Shown: piece by piece, positions 1 to 6,982 of the stretch | Layout: each line of letters begins with the position of its first letter | Numbering within the stretch: the stretch's first letter is position 1 | NCBI GenBank assembly: GCA_902632125.1 | Contig: CACPBQ010000004.1 | Coordinates: 37,261-101,260 of the forward strand | Origin: Paracoccaceae bacterium | Lineage (GTDB): Bacteria; Pseudomonadota; Alphaproteobacteria; Rhodobacterales; Rhodobacteraceae | Length of the DNA: 64,000 nt | Direction of reading: 5' to 3' | Notes under the pieces: model-generated | The model's database searches: none | What the model was told of the DNA's origin: nothing | Seen by the model: only the letters and a program-made list of their open reading frames with translations | Made by a program: the position numbers and the translations under genes

Positions 1-592
1 AACGGCAGATTGTTTCTATGACGACAGACCAAAACTCAATCGTGATTTAGCTGAAACAGTAAATAAGGAAATTTTATCATTAGTTGACGCTGGATGTAAA
101 TTTATACAAGTAGATGAACCACTTTTTGCTCGCCAAGTTGAAGATGCATCCGCCTTTGGCATGGAAGGTATAGAGCGTTGCTTCCACGGCGTCCCAAAAG
201 ATGTAACAAAAATTATTCATATGTGTTGTGGTTATCCTGATCACATAGACAATGATGACTACAAAAAAGCTGATCCAGAAAGTTATCACCTTCTTGCCAA
301 AGAGGTAGATGAGTTAAACATTGACCAAGTATCAATTGAGGACGCTCATTGCCAAAATGATCTCAATCTATTGGAAAAGTTTATGAAAAAATCAGTCATC
401 TTTGGAGCAGTTACAATCGCTTCAAGCCGAATTGAAACAGAGGATGAAATTATAAACAGAATTAATTCGGCACTTAATCATATCGATAGAAATAGACTAG
501 TCATTGCTCCTGATTGTGGTCTCGGATTACTAACCCCAGATTTAGCAGTGGCAAAATTAAGCGTGATGTGCTCAGCGGTTAAAAAAATTTAA
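1..592 (+). CDS. Core MetE-like cobalamin-independent methyltransferase, 5' end missing
   Basis: The reading frame is open from base 2, so the gene begins outside the window and about 196 residues of its C-terminal half are visible. The pattern is that of the catalytic barrel of cobalamin-independent methionine synthase. It has the zinc ligands His and Cys in IIHMCCGY, Glu in QVSIEDAH and Cys in APDCGLG, followed by the usual C-terminal helix. Known family members transfer a methyl group to homocysteine or a related thiol. I cannot tell a full-length MetE from a short core enzyme of the YxjG/Mes type because the N-terminus is not visible. The first internal ATG (161) is not the start, because the conserved frame continues upstream. 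No partner gene identifies the methyl donor. Confidence 0.85.
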   Translation, partial: TADCFYDDRPKLNRDLAETVNKEILSLVDAGCKFIQVDEPLFARQVEDASAFGMEGIERCFHGVPKDVTKIIHMCCGYPDHIDNDDYKKADPESYHLLAKEVDELNIDQVSIEDAHCQNDLNLLEKFMKKSVIFGAVTIASSRIETEDEIINRINSALNHIDRNRLVIAPDCGLGLLTPDLAVAKLSVMCSAVKKI

Positions 593-611
593 AAATTAGC
601 ATTCACAAAGT

Positions 612-660
612 AACCCAATAAATATTTAAATTTCATTTGGTGCTTACAAATAGTTGGGTT
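612..660. repeat. Inverted repeat after the MetE-like gene
   Basis: Arms AACCCAA (612-618) and TTGGGTT (654-660) enclose about 35 AT-rich bases. It lies between the MetE-like stop codon and the Shine-Dalgarno GGAG (681-684) of the next gene. It could be a weak terminator or a 5' UTR stem. The long loop and lack of a clear T-run leave this open. Confidence 0.3.
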
Positions 661-691
661 TAATTTATCGCAACAGATCCGGAGTAAAGGC

Positions 692-1651
692 ATGGCAACA
701 AAAAATTCTATACTTCTAGGAACGCTTGGAAAATATTCTGACCGGTTTCATACTTACCAACCCGAAAAGAGCTTTAGTGAACGCTTGGAAGTTGCAAAGT
801 CCATTCCCAGAACTGATGGTGTCGAGCCCGTTTATCCGCAAGATTTAGGACACAATGGGGAGCATGTACAAATTTTGAAAGATAGTGGCCACGAGGTTTC
901 TGCTATTAATGTAAATTTAAAAGGCGAAGATATTTTTAAGTCTGGTTCATTCACAAATCCCGACGCATCCATTAGAAAAAAATCGGTAGACTATATGAAA
1001 AAGGCAATTGATATCTCGACTGAATTTGACGCAAATATGATTTCAGTTTGTCCATTAATCGATGGAAGTGATCATCCATTCCACGTCGATCATATGAAAC
1101 AATGGCACTGGGCCATCGAAGCATTTCAAGAAGTGTCAAACTATAATAGTGATGTGAAAATTTCTATTGAGTACAAGGCCTACGAAGTGCGAAATAGAAT
1201 TATTTTGCCATCAATGGGCAAAACACTGCACTTTTGTGACCGAGTAGGATCAAAAAATCTTGGTGTAACGATGGATTTGGGTCACGCATTAATTGAGCAG
1301 GAAAGCCCAGCCGCAGAAATGGCGGCTGCACATGATGCAGGACGTCTTTTCTATATTCACTTTAATGACAACAACCGACAGGCCGATTGGGACATGCCCG
1401 TTGGATCTGTAAATCTATGGGAAACGCTAGAAGCAATATATTTTATGGATAAAATTGGCTATAATGGCTGGATTGCATATGATGTCTTCACAAGAGCAGG
1501 AAAAGGAAGCGACGCAATATCGCATACTTTTGAGAGCATGGAGGATCTAAGGTCTCTGATTGCAAAAATTGGAGATACAAAAATTCAAGAACTCTCGGAA
1601 AGTGGCGATAGCGCATATGTTGCAAAAGAACTCATTAAGAATTTGTTATGA
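692..1651 (+). CDS. Xylose-isomerase-like TIM barrel protein (sugar isomerase/epimerase family)
   Basis: A 319-residue protein of the AP-endonuclease-2/xylose-isomerase-like TIM barrel superfamily. Likely metal ligands are Glu in ISIEYKAYE, Asp and His in VTMDLGHAL, and His in YIHFNDNN, in the order expected for divalent-metal sugar isomerases and epimerases. The start is set by GGAG at 681-684, seven bases upstream of the ATG. The stop overlaps the ATG of the next gene by 4 bp, so the two barrels are translationally coupled and may act in one pathway. The substrate cannot be read from sequence; ketose isomerases, inosose-type enzymes and unassigned aldose epimerases share this fold. No sugar kinase or sugar-specific transporter sits beside it except the MFS gene at 2899. 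Confidence 0.8.
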   Translation: MATKNSILLGTLGKYSDRFHTYQPEKSFSERLEVAKSIPRTDGVEPVYPQDLGHNGEHVQILKDSGHEVSAINVNLKGEDIFKSGSFTNPDASIRKKSVDYMKKAIDISTEFDANMISVCPLIDGSDHPFHVDHMKQWHWAIEAFQEVSNYNSDVKISIEYKAYEVRNRIILPSMGKTLHFCDRVGSKNLGVTMDLGHALIEQESPAAEMAAAHDAGRLFYIHFNDNNRQADWDMPVGSVNLWETLEAIYFMDKIGYNGWIAYDVFTRAGKGSDAISHTFESMEDLRSLIAKIGDTKIQELSESGDSAYVAKELIKNLL

Positions 1652-2469
1652 AGCTTGGGCTGGGATCATATTCTTACCGTTGGTCAATCGGCCATAAAGA
1701 TCGAGTACCGGAAAGACCTTTAAACTGCTTGGAATTGCTAGAGATAACATCCCAATTGGACTTGGATGTTTTGCAGATTGCAGATAATATCCCCATCCAT
1801 ACTATAGCAAGCGAAACTCTTAAAGACCTTTCTAAGTCAGCAAATAACTTAGGTATTAATCTCGAAATAGGATTGCAATCTTTTTCACCAGAAACCACTA
1901 AGGAATATTTACAAATTGCTGAACGCCTAAACGCAAGAATATTAAGAATAGCCTTAGACGGCAATGACGTTCAGACTTCAGATGATGACATCGCGAAAGA
2001 ATTTAAAAAAATTCTTCCAATAGCAGAGAAAATACAATGTAAAATCGCCATAGAAAATCATTTTGCTTTCCCCTCAAGTAGAATGGCAAACATAATCAAA
2101 CTTGTTGATCATGAATATCTTGGAGCATGCTTAGATGTCGCTAATTCTATCTGTGCTGGGGAATGGCCAGATGAAACGATAGACTGCCTGGCAGAGCATA
2201 CCATCAACTTACACATTAAAGACTATCAGTTTAAGTTAGATCCATATGGTGTAGGTTTTTGCATCGAAGGCGCGCCCATGGGTGGCGGCCTCACAAATAT
2301 ACAAAGTCTTTTATCAAAGTTTATAGATACGGAAATTAGCGCCATTTATGAACACTGGTTGCCGTGGCCGGGAAACTTTGAGGATGCAAAAAAGAATGAA
2401 GACAAATGGACGACTGACAGCATATTTTATTTAAAAAGCCTAACTTCTGAATTAATCCAAAATCAATAA
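1648..2469 (+). CDS. Second xylose-isomerase-like TIM barrel protein
   Basis: A 273-residue protein of the same superfamily as its upstream neighbour but clearly divergent from it. Candidate metal ligands are Glu in IAIENHFAF, Asp in GACLDVANS, His in LHIKDYQ and Glu near the C-terminus in AIYEHWLPW. It starts at an ATG that overlaps the previous stop (ATGA), the signature of a coupled operon. The pair suggests consecutive isomerisation or epimerisation steps on one sugar or polyol. The function beyond the fold is inference. Confidence 0.78.
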   Translation: MKLGLGSYSYRWSIGHKDRVPERPLNCLELLEITSQLDLDVLQIADNIPIHTIASETLKDLSKSANNLGINLEIGLQSFSPETTKEYLQIAERLNARILRIALDGNDVQTSDDDIAKEFKKILPIAEKIQCKIAIENHFAFPSSRMANIIKLVDHEYLGACLDVANSICAGEWPDETIDCLAEHTINLHIKDYQFKLDPYGVGFCIEGAPMGGGLTNIQSLLSKFIDTEISAIYEHWLPWPGNFEDAKKNEDKWTTDSIFYLKSLTSELIQNQ

Positions 2470-2483
2470 TCTGAGGAGCCCAT

Positions 2484-2897
2484 ATGTCATATACAGGTAG
2501 ATGTTACTGCGGTGATTTAAAATATGAATTCGATGAACCAATACACTCTCAACTTTTATGTTATTGCAGAGAATGCAGGTATTTATCCGGAGGAGAGGCC
2601 AACGCCTCCATCGTGATATCTGAAAACAGTTTTCGCTTCACACAAGGTACGCCAAAAACTTTTAAGCGCGGCGATTTAGAAAAGCCGCGTATACGTTTTT
2701 TTTGTGTTAATTGTGGCACTCATATTTGCGTTAAAAGCCCTCCTCGTCCAGGAATGTTAGTCTTGAAAGTTGGAACATTGGACGATCACTCATGGTTTAG
2801 TCCACAATCGGCAATTTATTGTATTGATAAACAGTCCTATCAACACGTTCCAAACGGAATACCTAGTTTTGAGCGAGCGCCTGAGGCAAAGCCCTAG
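2484..2897 (+). CDS. GFA-family zinc protein (glutathione-dependent formaldehyde-activating-like)
   Basis: A 137-residue protein with the zinc-binding cysteine pattern of the GFA/CENP-V family: CYCGD near residues 7-11, CYCREC near 27-32 and CVNCG near 74-78. Family members are small zinc proteins; a few act on glutathione adducts of formaldehyde, but most have no demonstrated substrate. It follows the TIM barrel gene by 14 bp, with GAGGAG just upstream of its ATG, and the next gene begins one base after its stop. It is therefore probably co-transcribed from 692 to 4107. Confidence 0.85.
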   Translation: MSYTGRCYCGDLKYEFDEPIHSQLLCYCRECRYLSGGEANASIVISENSFRFTQGTPKTFKRGDLEKPRIRFFCVNCGTHICVKSPPRPGMLVLKVGTLDDHSWFSPQSAIYCIDKQSYQHVPNGIPSFERAPEAKP

Positions 2898-2898
2898 A

Positions 2899-4107
2899 AT
2901 GGACACCCAGAGCTCAATATTTCAACCAAAAAGTGTCAGTGACATATACATAAATATAAGTCATTTCTTAGATCATTTTATGATGCTGATATTCGCCAAA
3001 GCAGCATATGATGCTGGAAAATACTTTGGGTTTACTTACGATGAAATAATCGTCTACGGCGCTGCTGGATTTTTATTTTTTGGGGCTTTTGCACCACTGG
3101 CAGCTCATTTATCTGACAAAATCTCAAGATCATTTTTAATGATTGTCTACCATTTTGGAATTGGAATTTCTTCGATACTAGCTGCCCTTTCAGCAAATAT
3201 TTGGTTCTTTGCATTAAGCCTGTCTTTAATTGGCATCTTTGCTGCAATTTACCACCCAGTTGGCGTTGCAATGCTTTTAGCAAAAAACAAAAATAACGGT
3301 CTTCGAATTGGGATAAATGGCGTTTTTGGCAACATGGGCGTTGCAGCAGCTCCACTGATTACGGGTTTTATACTGTTTTATGGCAACTGGAGACTGTGTT
3401 TTTTATTACCAGGCGTTTTCTGCATCTTATACGGACTTAAGTTTTTATATGCGTTAAAGATGGAGCGGGGCTGTAAAACAGCTACCAAAGAAAACTTGGA
3501 TCAGCCCTTCGCTAAAAACTGGCTGAGAGCGTTAAGTTCAATCGGCTTATCAACTTTGAGCGCTGGATTTATTTTTGGAGCAATGACTTTTATTATTCCA
3601 AGATATTTTGAAACTTCTCTGTCAAGTATTTCAACATCAGTGGCTATTACAGGTTTACTTGCTGGGGTTGTATACGCAATTGCGTCATTTTCACAAATTA
3701 TTGTAGGTAAAATGACTGATAAATTTTCACCAAAACTAATCCTACTAGTAATTTCTGTTGGGCAGATTTTATTTATTTATTCCTCATCTATCTTTGAAAA
3801 TTGGTCGCTATTTTTTATGTCACTTTTTGCGATGGCGTTTGTATTCGGGCAGGTACCCATTAATGATATTATTTTATCTCGATACGTTCCCGACAGAAAA
3901 CGCGCAAAAATTTTAAGTATTAAGTATGTCCTCAATCTTTCTGCTGGTGCTAGCGTGTTGCCAATCTGTAGCCTTATGATGCAGAATGGTTTTGAGATGA
4001 GGCAAATATTTGCCTTGATGAGTTTTTTTGCAGTTTTTATTTTGTTAGCTGCAATGCTCTTACCCAATCAGGTCACATCTGAAAGATTAGATCTAACCAC
4101 TAGCTGA
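2899..4107 (+). CDS. Major facilitator superfamily transporter
   Basis: A 402-residue hydrophobic protein with about twelve predicted membrane segments, the usual MFS size. Cytoplasmic-loop motifs such as HLSDKISR between helices 2 and 3 fit MFS. The frame is open upstream to 2770, but that stretch overlaps the GFA gene and is not hydrophobic, so I place the start at the ATG at 2899, directly after the GFA stop at 2897. The substrate is unknown. Its place at the end of the isomerase operon suggests uptake or efflux of the sugar-like compound handled there. It converges with the deacetylase gene with one base between the stop codons. Confidence 0.88.
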   Translation: MDTQSSIFQPKSVSDIYINISHFLDHFMMLIFAKAAYDAGKYFGFTYDEIIVYGAAGFLFFGAFAPLAAHLSDKISRSFLMIVYHFGIGISSILAALSANIWFFALSLSLIGIFAAIYHPVGVAMLLAKNKNNGLRIGINGVFGNMGVAAAPLITGFILFYGNWRLCFLLPGVFCILYGLKFLYALKMERGCKTATKENLDQPFAKNWLRALSSIGLSTLSAGFIFGAMTFIIPRYFETSLSSISTSVAITGLLAGVVYAIASFSQIIVGKMTDKFSPKLILLVISVGQILFIYSSSIFENWSLFFMSLFAMAFVFGQVPINDIILSRYVPDRKRAKILSIKYVLNLSAGASVLPICSLMMQNGFEMRQIFALMSFFAVFILLAAMLLPNQVTSERLDLTTS

Positions 4108-4108
4108 T

Positions 4109-5224
4109 CTAATTAACATTATATCTGTGTAGTATTAAAACTTGTTCTACTAGATTGCGAACCTCCATTCTTAACTTACCTTCCAGTGGAATATCTCGAA
4201 CAGAAGTCAGGAGACTTTCTTTTGGCATTGTTTGCCTTTGCCATGATAATGACTTCAAAATCTCAATAGCTTCACTGGGTAAACTTTCAGGGATCGGCCG
4301 TCCACTCATCAAAGCCCAGAAGCATGTCCACAATCGAGAAACTGTCCAGGGATTATATCCGCCACCGCCTGTCAGAATTACTCGGTGGGAAAGTCCCAAA
4401 AGTACACCCAGTACTGTGTACAAAACTTGGTTAGAAAGGGATAGCCGTGACATCGGATCATCTTTCAGTGCATCTGCACCACCTTGAATGATTAATGCTT
4501 CTGGCTGGAACCTTTCAACCAGAGGAAATACTAATTTCTCAAACACAAATAAATATTCTGTATCGTTGCATCCGCTTGGAAGCGGTATATTAAGAAATCT
4601 ATCGACTAGGTTTTCTTTTAAACTTCCAGTAAAGGGCCATCTTTTTTCTTCGTGAGCCGAAACAATAAATAGATCCTCGTCTTCTGGAAATGCAGCTGTT
4701 ACGCCATCGCAATGATGCGCATCTAAATCGATGTAAGCCACTCTTTGTATTCCAAGCTCACGAAGGCGGTGAATTGCAAAAGCCAAATCATTTAAAAAAC
4801 AAAAGCCATTTGCATAGCCTGCCATTCCGTGGTGCAATCCACCACCTAATGAATAGGCACGGCCTCCATCAGCAACTAGATCAGCCGCCAATAATGAACT
4901 TCCCACAGAAGTCGCAGGTCTCTTAAACATCTCAGGGAAAACTGGGTTTGATATTGACCCAATGTTAAAGGACTGAGCATCTTTATCAGAAATTTTTTGA
5001 GTTAATTCAGTTTTTTTTAAAACGGAAATATATTCCGGAGTGTGAAAGCTCTGAAGCAACTCAGACTTAGCACAGGGTCCGGTCTTATATTCTTCTTTAT
5101 CGCAGATACCAATAGATCTTATTAAATCCAAAACTGCAGATACCCGCGGAATAGAAAGCGGATGCTTCCCTCCAAATTGAGAGTTACGGTAAATTTCTGA
5201 ACCTATGAGAACTGCTTTTGACAA
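4109..5224 (-). CDS. HDAC-superfamily deacetylase (AcuC/acetylpolyamine amidohydrolase-like)
   Basis: A 371-residue class I/II histone-deacetylase-fold enzyme that removes acetyl groups from lysine, polyamine or similar amides using Zn2+. All catalytic elements are visible: tandem His 131-132 in GGGLHHGMAGY, metal ligands Asp168 and His170 in YIDLDAHHCDG, Asp251 in QGGADALKDDP, and the transition-state Tyr290 in GGGGYNPW. Bacterial members include AcuC (acetyl-CoA synthetase deacetylation) and acetylpolyamine hydrolases; sequence alone does not separate them here. It lies 47 bp downstream of the YczE-like gene on the same strand and may share its transcript. No acetyltransferase or acs gene is nearby. 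Confidence 0.9.
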   Translation of the reverse strand: MSKAVLIGSEIYRNSQFGGKHPLSIPRVSAVLDLIRSIGICDKEEYKTGPCAKSELLQSFHTPEYISVLKKTELTQKISDKDAQSFNIGSISNPVFPEMFKRPATSVGSSLLAADLVADGGRAYSLGGGLHHGMAGYANGFCFLNDLAFAIHRLRELGIQRVAYIDLDAHHCDGVTAAFPEDEDLFIVSAHEEKRWPFTGSLKENLVDRFLNIPLPSGCNDTEYLFVFEKLVFPLVERFQPEALIIQGGADALKDDPMSRLSLSNQVLYTVLGVLLGLSHRVILTGGGGYNPWTVSRLWTCFWALMSGRPIPESLPSEAIEILKSLSWQRQTMPKESLLTSVRDIPLEGKLRMEVRNLVEQVLILHRYNVN

Positions 5225-5271
5225 ATTTAATACTTCAAATGACTCAATATTTTAGATTTAGAGGCCCATGG

Positions 5272-5937
5272 TCATTTTTCAAAAATAGTCTTCATTAAAT
5301 ACATATAAGCCACAATTACTGGACCTATCATAATTGCAAAGACCAGTGTGCCTACACCAGCTGTTCCCCCCAAAGACCACCCTATAATTACGACCGAAAT
5401 TTCTAGTACGTTCCTTACGTAGGCCATCGGAATTTTAGTTTTTTTACTGATGCCAGTCATAAGCCCATCGCGCGGCCCCGGACCAAGGTTGGCGATAAGA
5501 TAGATACTTCCCCCTATTCCTATAACCAAAATTCCCAAAAAGACTTGAAGAATTTTAAGGGAAATATCTGTTTGATAGGGTATGTATGGCAAAGTCATTT
5601 CGATAATTGCTGCCACGACAAAGAAGTTTATAAAAGTTCCGATACCTGGTTTTTCTTTAAGTGGTATCCAAAAAATTAAAACACCAAAACTTACAACTAT
5701 AATGGACAGGCCTATTCCTATTTCAAATTCAATTGCTAAACCTTGGGCCAAAACCATCCATGGGCTAACACCAAAATTTGAGCCAAATAATATCGCGTGA
5801 CCAAAACCAAAAATCGATAAGCCAATAAATAGGAATAGAACCGATAGTAAAGGTGGCTGAATTGATAACGGTGTTGGAGCACTCCAAAATAAACTTGGAA
5901 CACTTGTTAATGAAAATATTTTTGAGGTGGATTTCAC
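5272..5937 (-). CDS. YczE/YitT-type integral membrane protein
   Basis: A 221-residue protein with about five or six hydrophobic segments and the hallmark LGPGPRDGLMTGI near residues 152-164, typical of YczE-like membrane proteins. The molecular role of this family is not established; some are next to transport or secondary-metabolite genes. The N-terminal 25 residues are Ser/Thr/Pro-rich before the first membrane helix. It is divergent from the aquaporin-family gene, and the 192 bp between them is the likely promoter region for both. Confidence 0.75.
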   Translation of the reverse strand: MKSTSKIFSLTSVPSLFWSAPTPLSIQPPLLSVLFLFIGLSIFGFGHAILFGSNFGVSPWMVLAQGLAIEFEIGIGLSIIVVSFGVLIFWIPLKEKPGIGTFINFFVVAAIIEMTLPYIPYQTDISLKILQVFLGILVIGIGGSIYLIANLGPGPRDGLMTGISKKTKIPMAYVRNVLEISVVIIGWSLGGTAGVGTLVFAIMIGPVIVAYMYLMKTIFEK

Positions 5938-6129
5938 CTCAGCAAAATAGAAATCTTTATAAACATTTGCAATATTGAATATTTCTAAAGATTCCGATTA
6001 TTGACAGGTAAGCTTTTTGATAATTTACATTAACCAATTTTCCTGAAGCAAATATTTTGGTTGAAATAGTTGCAATAAAACATCTTTTATTTTTAGATTG
6101 GTAAAGAATTAAATGATTGGAGCAAGATC
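5938..6129. promoter_or_regulatory. Divergent intergenic region, yczE-like / aquaporin
   Basis: A very AT-rich 192 bp spacer between divergent genes. It contains TTGACA at 6001-6006 with TACATT 19 bp downstream (6026-6031), a possible but over-spaced sigma-70-type promoter for the + strand. It also has an inverted repeat AACCAA (6032-6037) / TTGGTT (6057-6062). The Shine-Dalgarno GGAG (6119-6122) belongs to the aquaporin gene. No small ORF with a convincing start was seen. Confidence 0.35.
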
Positions 6130-6759
6130 TTGGGAAAATACTTAACAGAATTTATAGGAACTTTCTTTTTGGTGCTAACAATTACCCTTTGCGTGATTAC
6201 TAAGCAACCAATGGCGCCTTTAGCAATTGGAGGCACACTCGCTGTAATGGTTTTCATGGGAGGACACATTTCAGGTGGGCATTACAATCCCGCAGTATCG
6301 GTAGCAGCATTGTTAAGAGGAGCACTTCCCGCGTCAGAAATTATTCCTTATCTAGTTGCTCAAACGCTTGGAGGCTCAATAGGCGCTCTTGTTGGGAATT
6401 TCATAGCAGGAGGTTCGGTCCCTATTGCTCCCAATCCCGATGTTCCTCTACTTTCATCTATTTTAGTTGAATTTTTGTTTACCTTTGCGCTTGCTCTTAC
6501 AGTTTTAAATGTCGCTACCGCAAAGGGTACTGAGAATAACTCATTTTATGGTCTAGCGATCGGTTTCATGGTAATGTGTGGAGCATTCGCTGGTGGTGGT
6601 ATTTCAGGTGGAGCATTTAATCCGGCAGTTGGCGTCGGTCTCTCTATTGGTGCACTCATTGAAGGTACCGGCGGTAATTGGATACTACTCTATATAATTG
6701 TTCCACTTGCTGGTGGAGTTTTTGCATCTTATGCTTTCAAGTTGCAAGGGAACGAGTAG
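6130..6759 (+). CDS. Aquaporin/MIP family channel with non-canonical second NPA box
   Basis: A 209-residue MIP-family membrane channel with six helices and two half-helix NPA boxes: GGHYNPAVS (Asn53) and GGAFNPAVG (Asn164). I chose the TTG at 6130 because GGAG lies seven bases upstream, the frame closes at a TAG at 6094, and no ATG is available. Canonical water channels have Arg directly after the second NPA as part of the selectivity filter; here it is Val167, so selectivity may differ from AqpZ or GlpF. The protein is slightly short for the family but both repeats are complete. It is monocistronic as far as can be seen. Confidence 0.85.
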   Translation: MGKYLTEFIGTFFLVLTITLCVITKQPMAPLAIGGTLAVMVFMGGHISGGHYNPAVSVAALLRGALPASEIIPYLVAQTLGGSIGALVGNFIAGGSVPIAPNPDVPLLSSILVEFLFTFALALTVLNVATAKGTENNSFYGLAIGFMVMCGAFAGGGISGGAFNPAVGVGLSIGALIEGTGGNWILLYIIVPLAGGVFASYAFKLQGNE

Positions 6760-6855
6760 TAAATGAACAATATAAATAGTTGGATTCCTAAAAACTAATT
6801 TGTTTATAATTTAGAAGACTAATATCTAACTTTTTTGAAATTTTCTGATTGCACG

Positions 6856-6916
6856 AATTTATCCGGCTTTTTACATGCTGTCTTTGGGTCTACGGTCAAT
6901 GAGCCAGATATAAATT
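6856..6916. repeat. Long-range AT-rich stem in the aquaporin / exported-protein gap
   Basis: Arm 6856-6868 (AATTTATCCGGCT) can pair with 6902-6916 (AGCCAGATATAAATT) with a small bulge and one wobble pair, enclosing about 33 bases. It sits about 100 bases beyond the aquaporin stop and 67 bases beyond the converging gene's stop. It may be part of a 3' UTR structure. No coding sequence was found in 6760-6982. Confidence 0.25.
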
Positions 6917-6941
6917 AATTATGAAGTTGAAAAGTTTAATT

Positions 6942-6963
6942 AGCAGCGGAAGTTTCCGCTGCT
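6942..6963 (-). terminator. Hairpin terminator downstream of the 797-residue exported protein gene
   Basis: A near-perfect stem AGCAGCGG (6942-6949) / CCGCTGCT (6956-6963) with a six-base loop, extended by flanking A/T pairs. It lies about 20 bases past the stop codon of the minus-strand gene. Reading on the minus strand the stem is followed by an AT-rich stretch ending in ACTTTTC. It probably ends the minus transcript and may act in both directions. Confidence 0.7.
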
Positions 6964-6982
6964 AAATTATTTAATTAATCAA

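Noticed and set aside
161..592. MetE-like gene starting at the ATG at 161
   Set aside because: The frame is open and family-like from base 2, so the true start lies outside the window.
2770..2898. N-terminal extension of the MFS gene
   Set aside because: It lies inside the GFA gene, is not membrane-like, and an ATG exists one base after the GFA stop.
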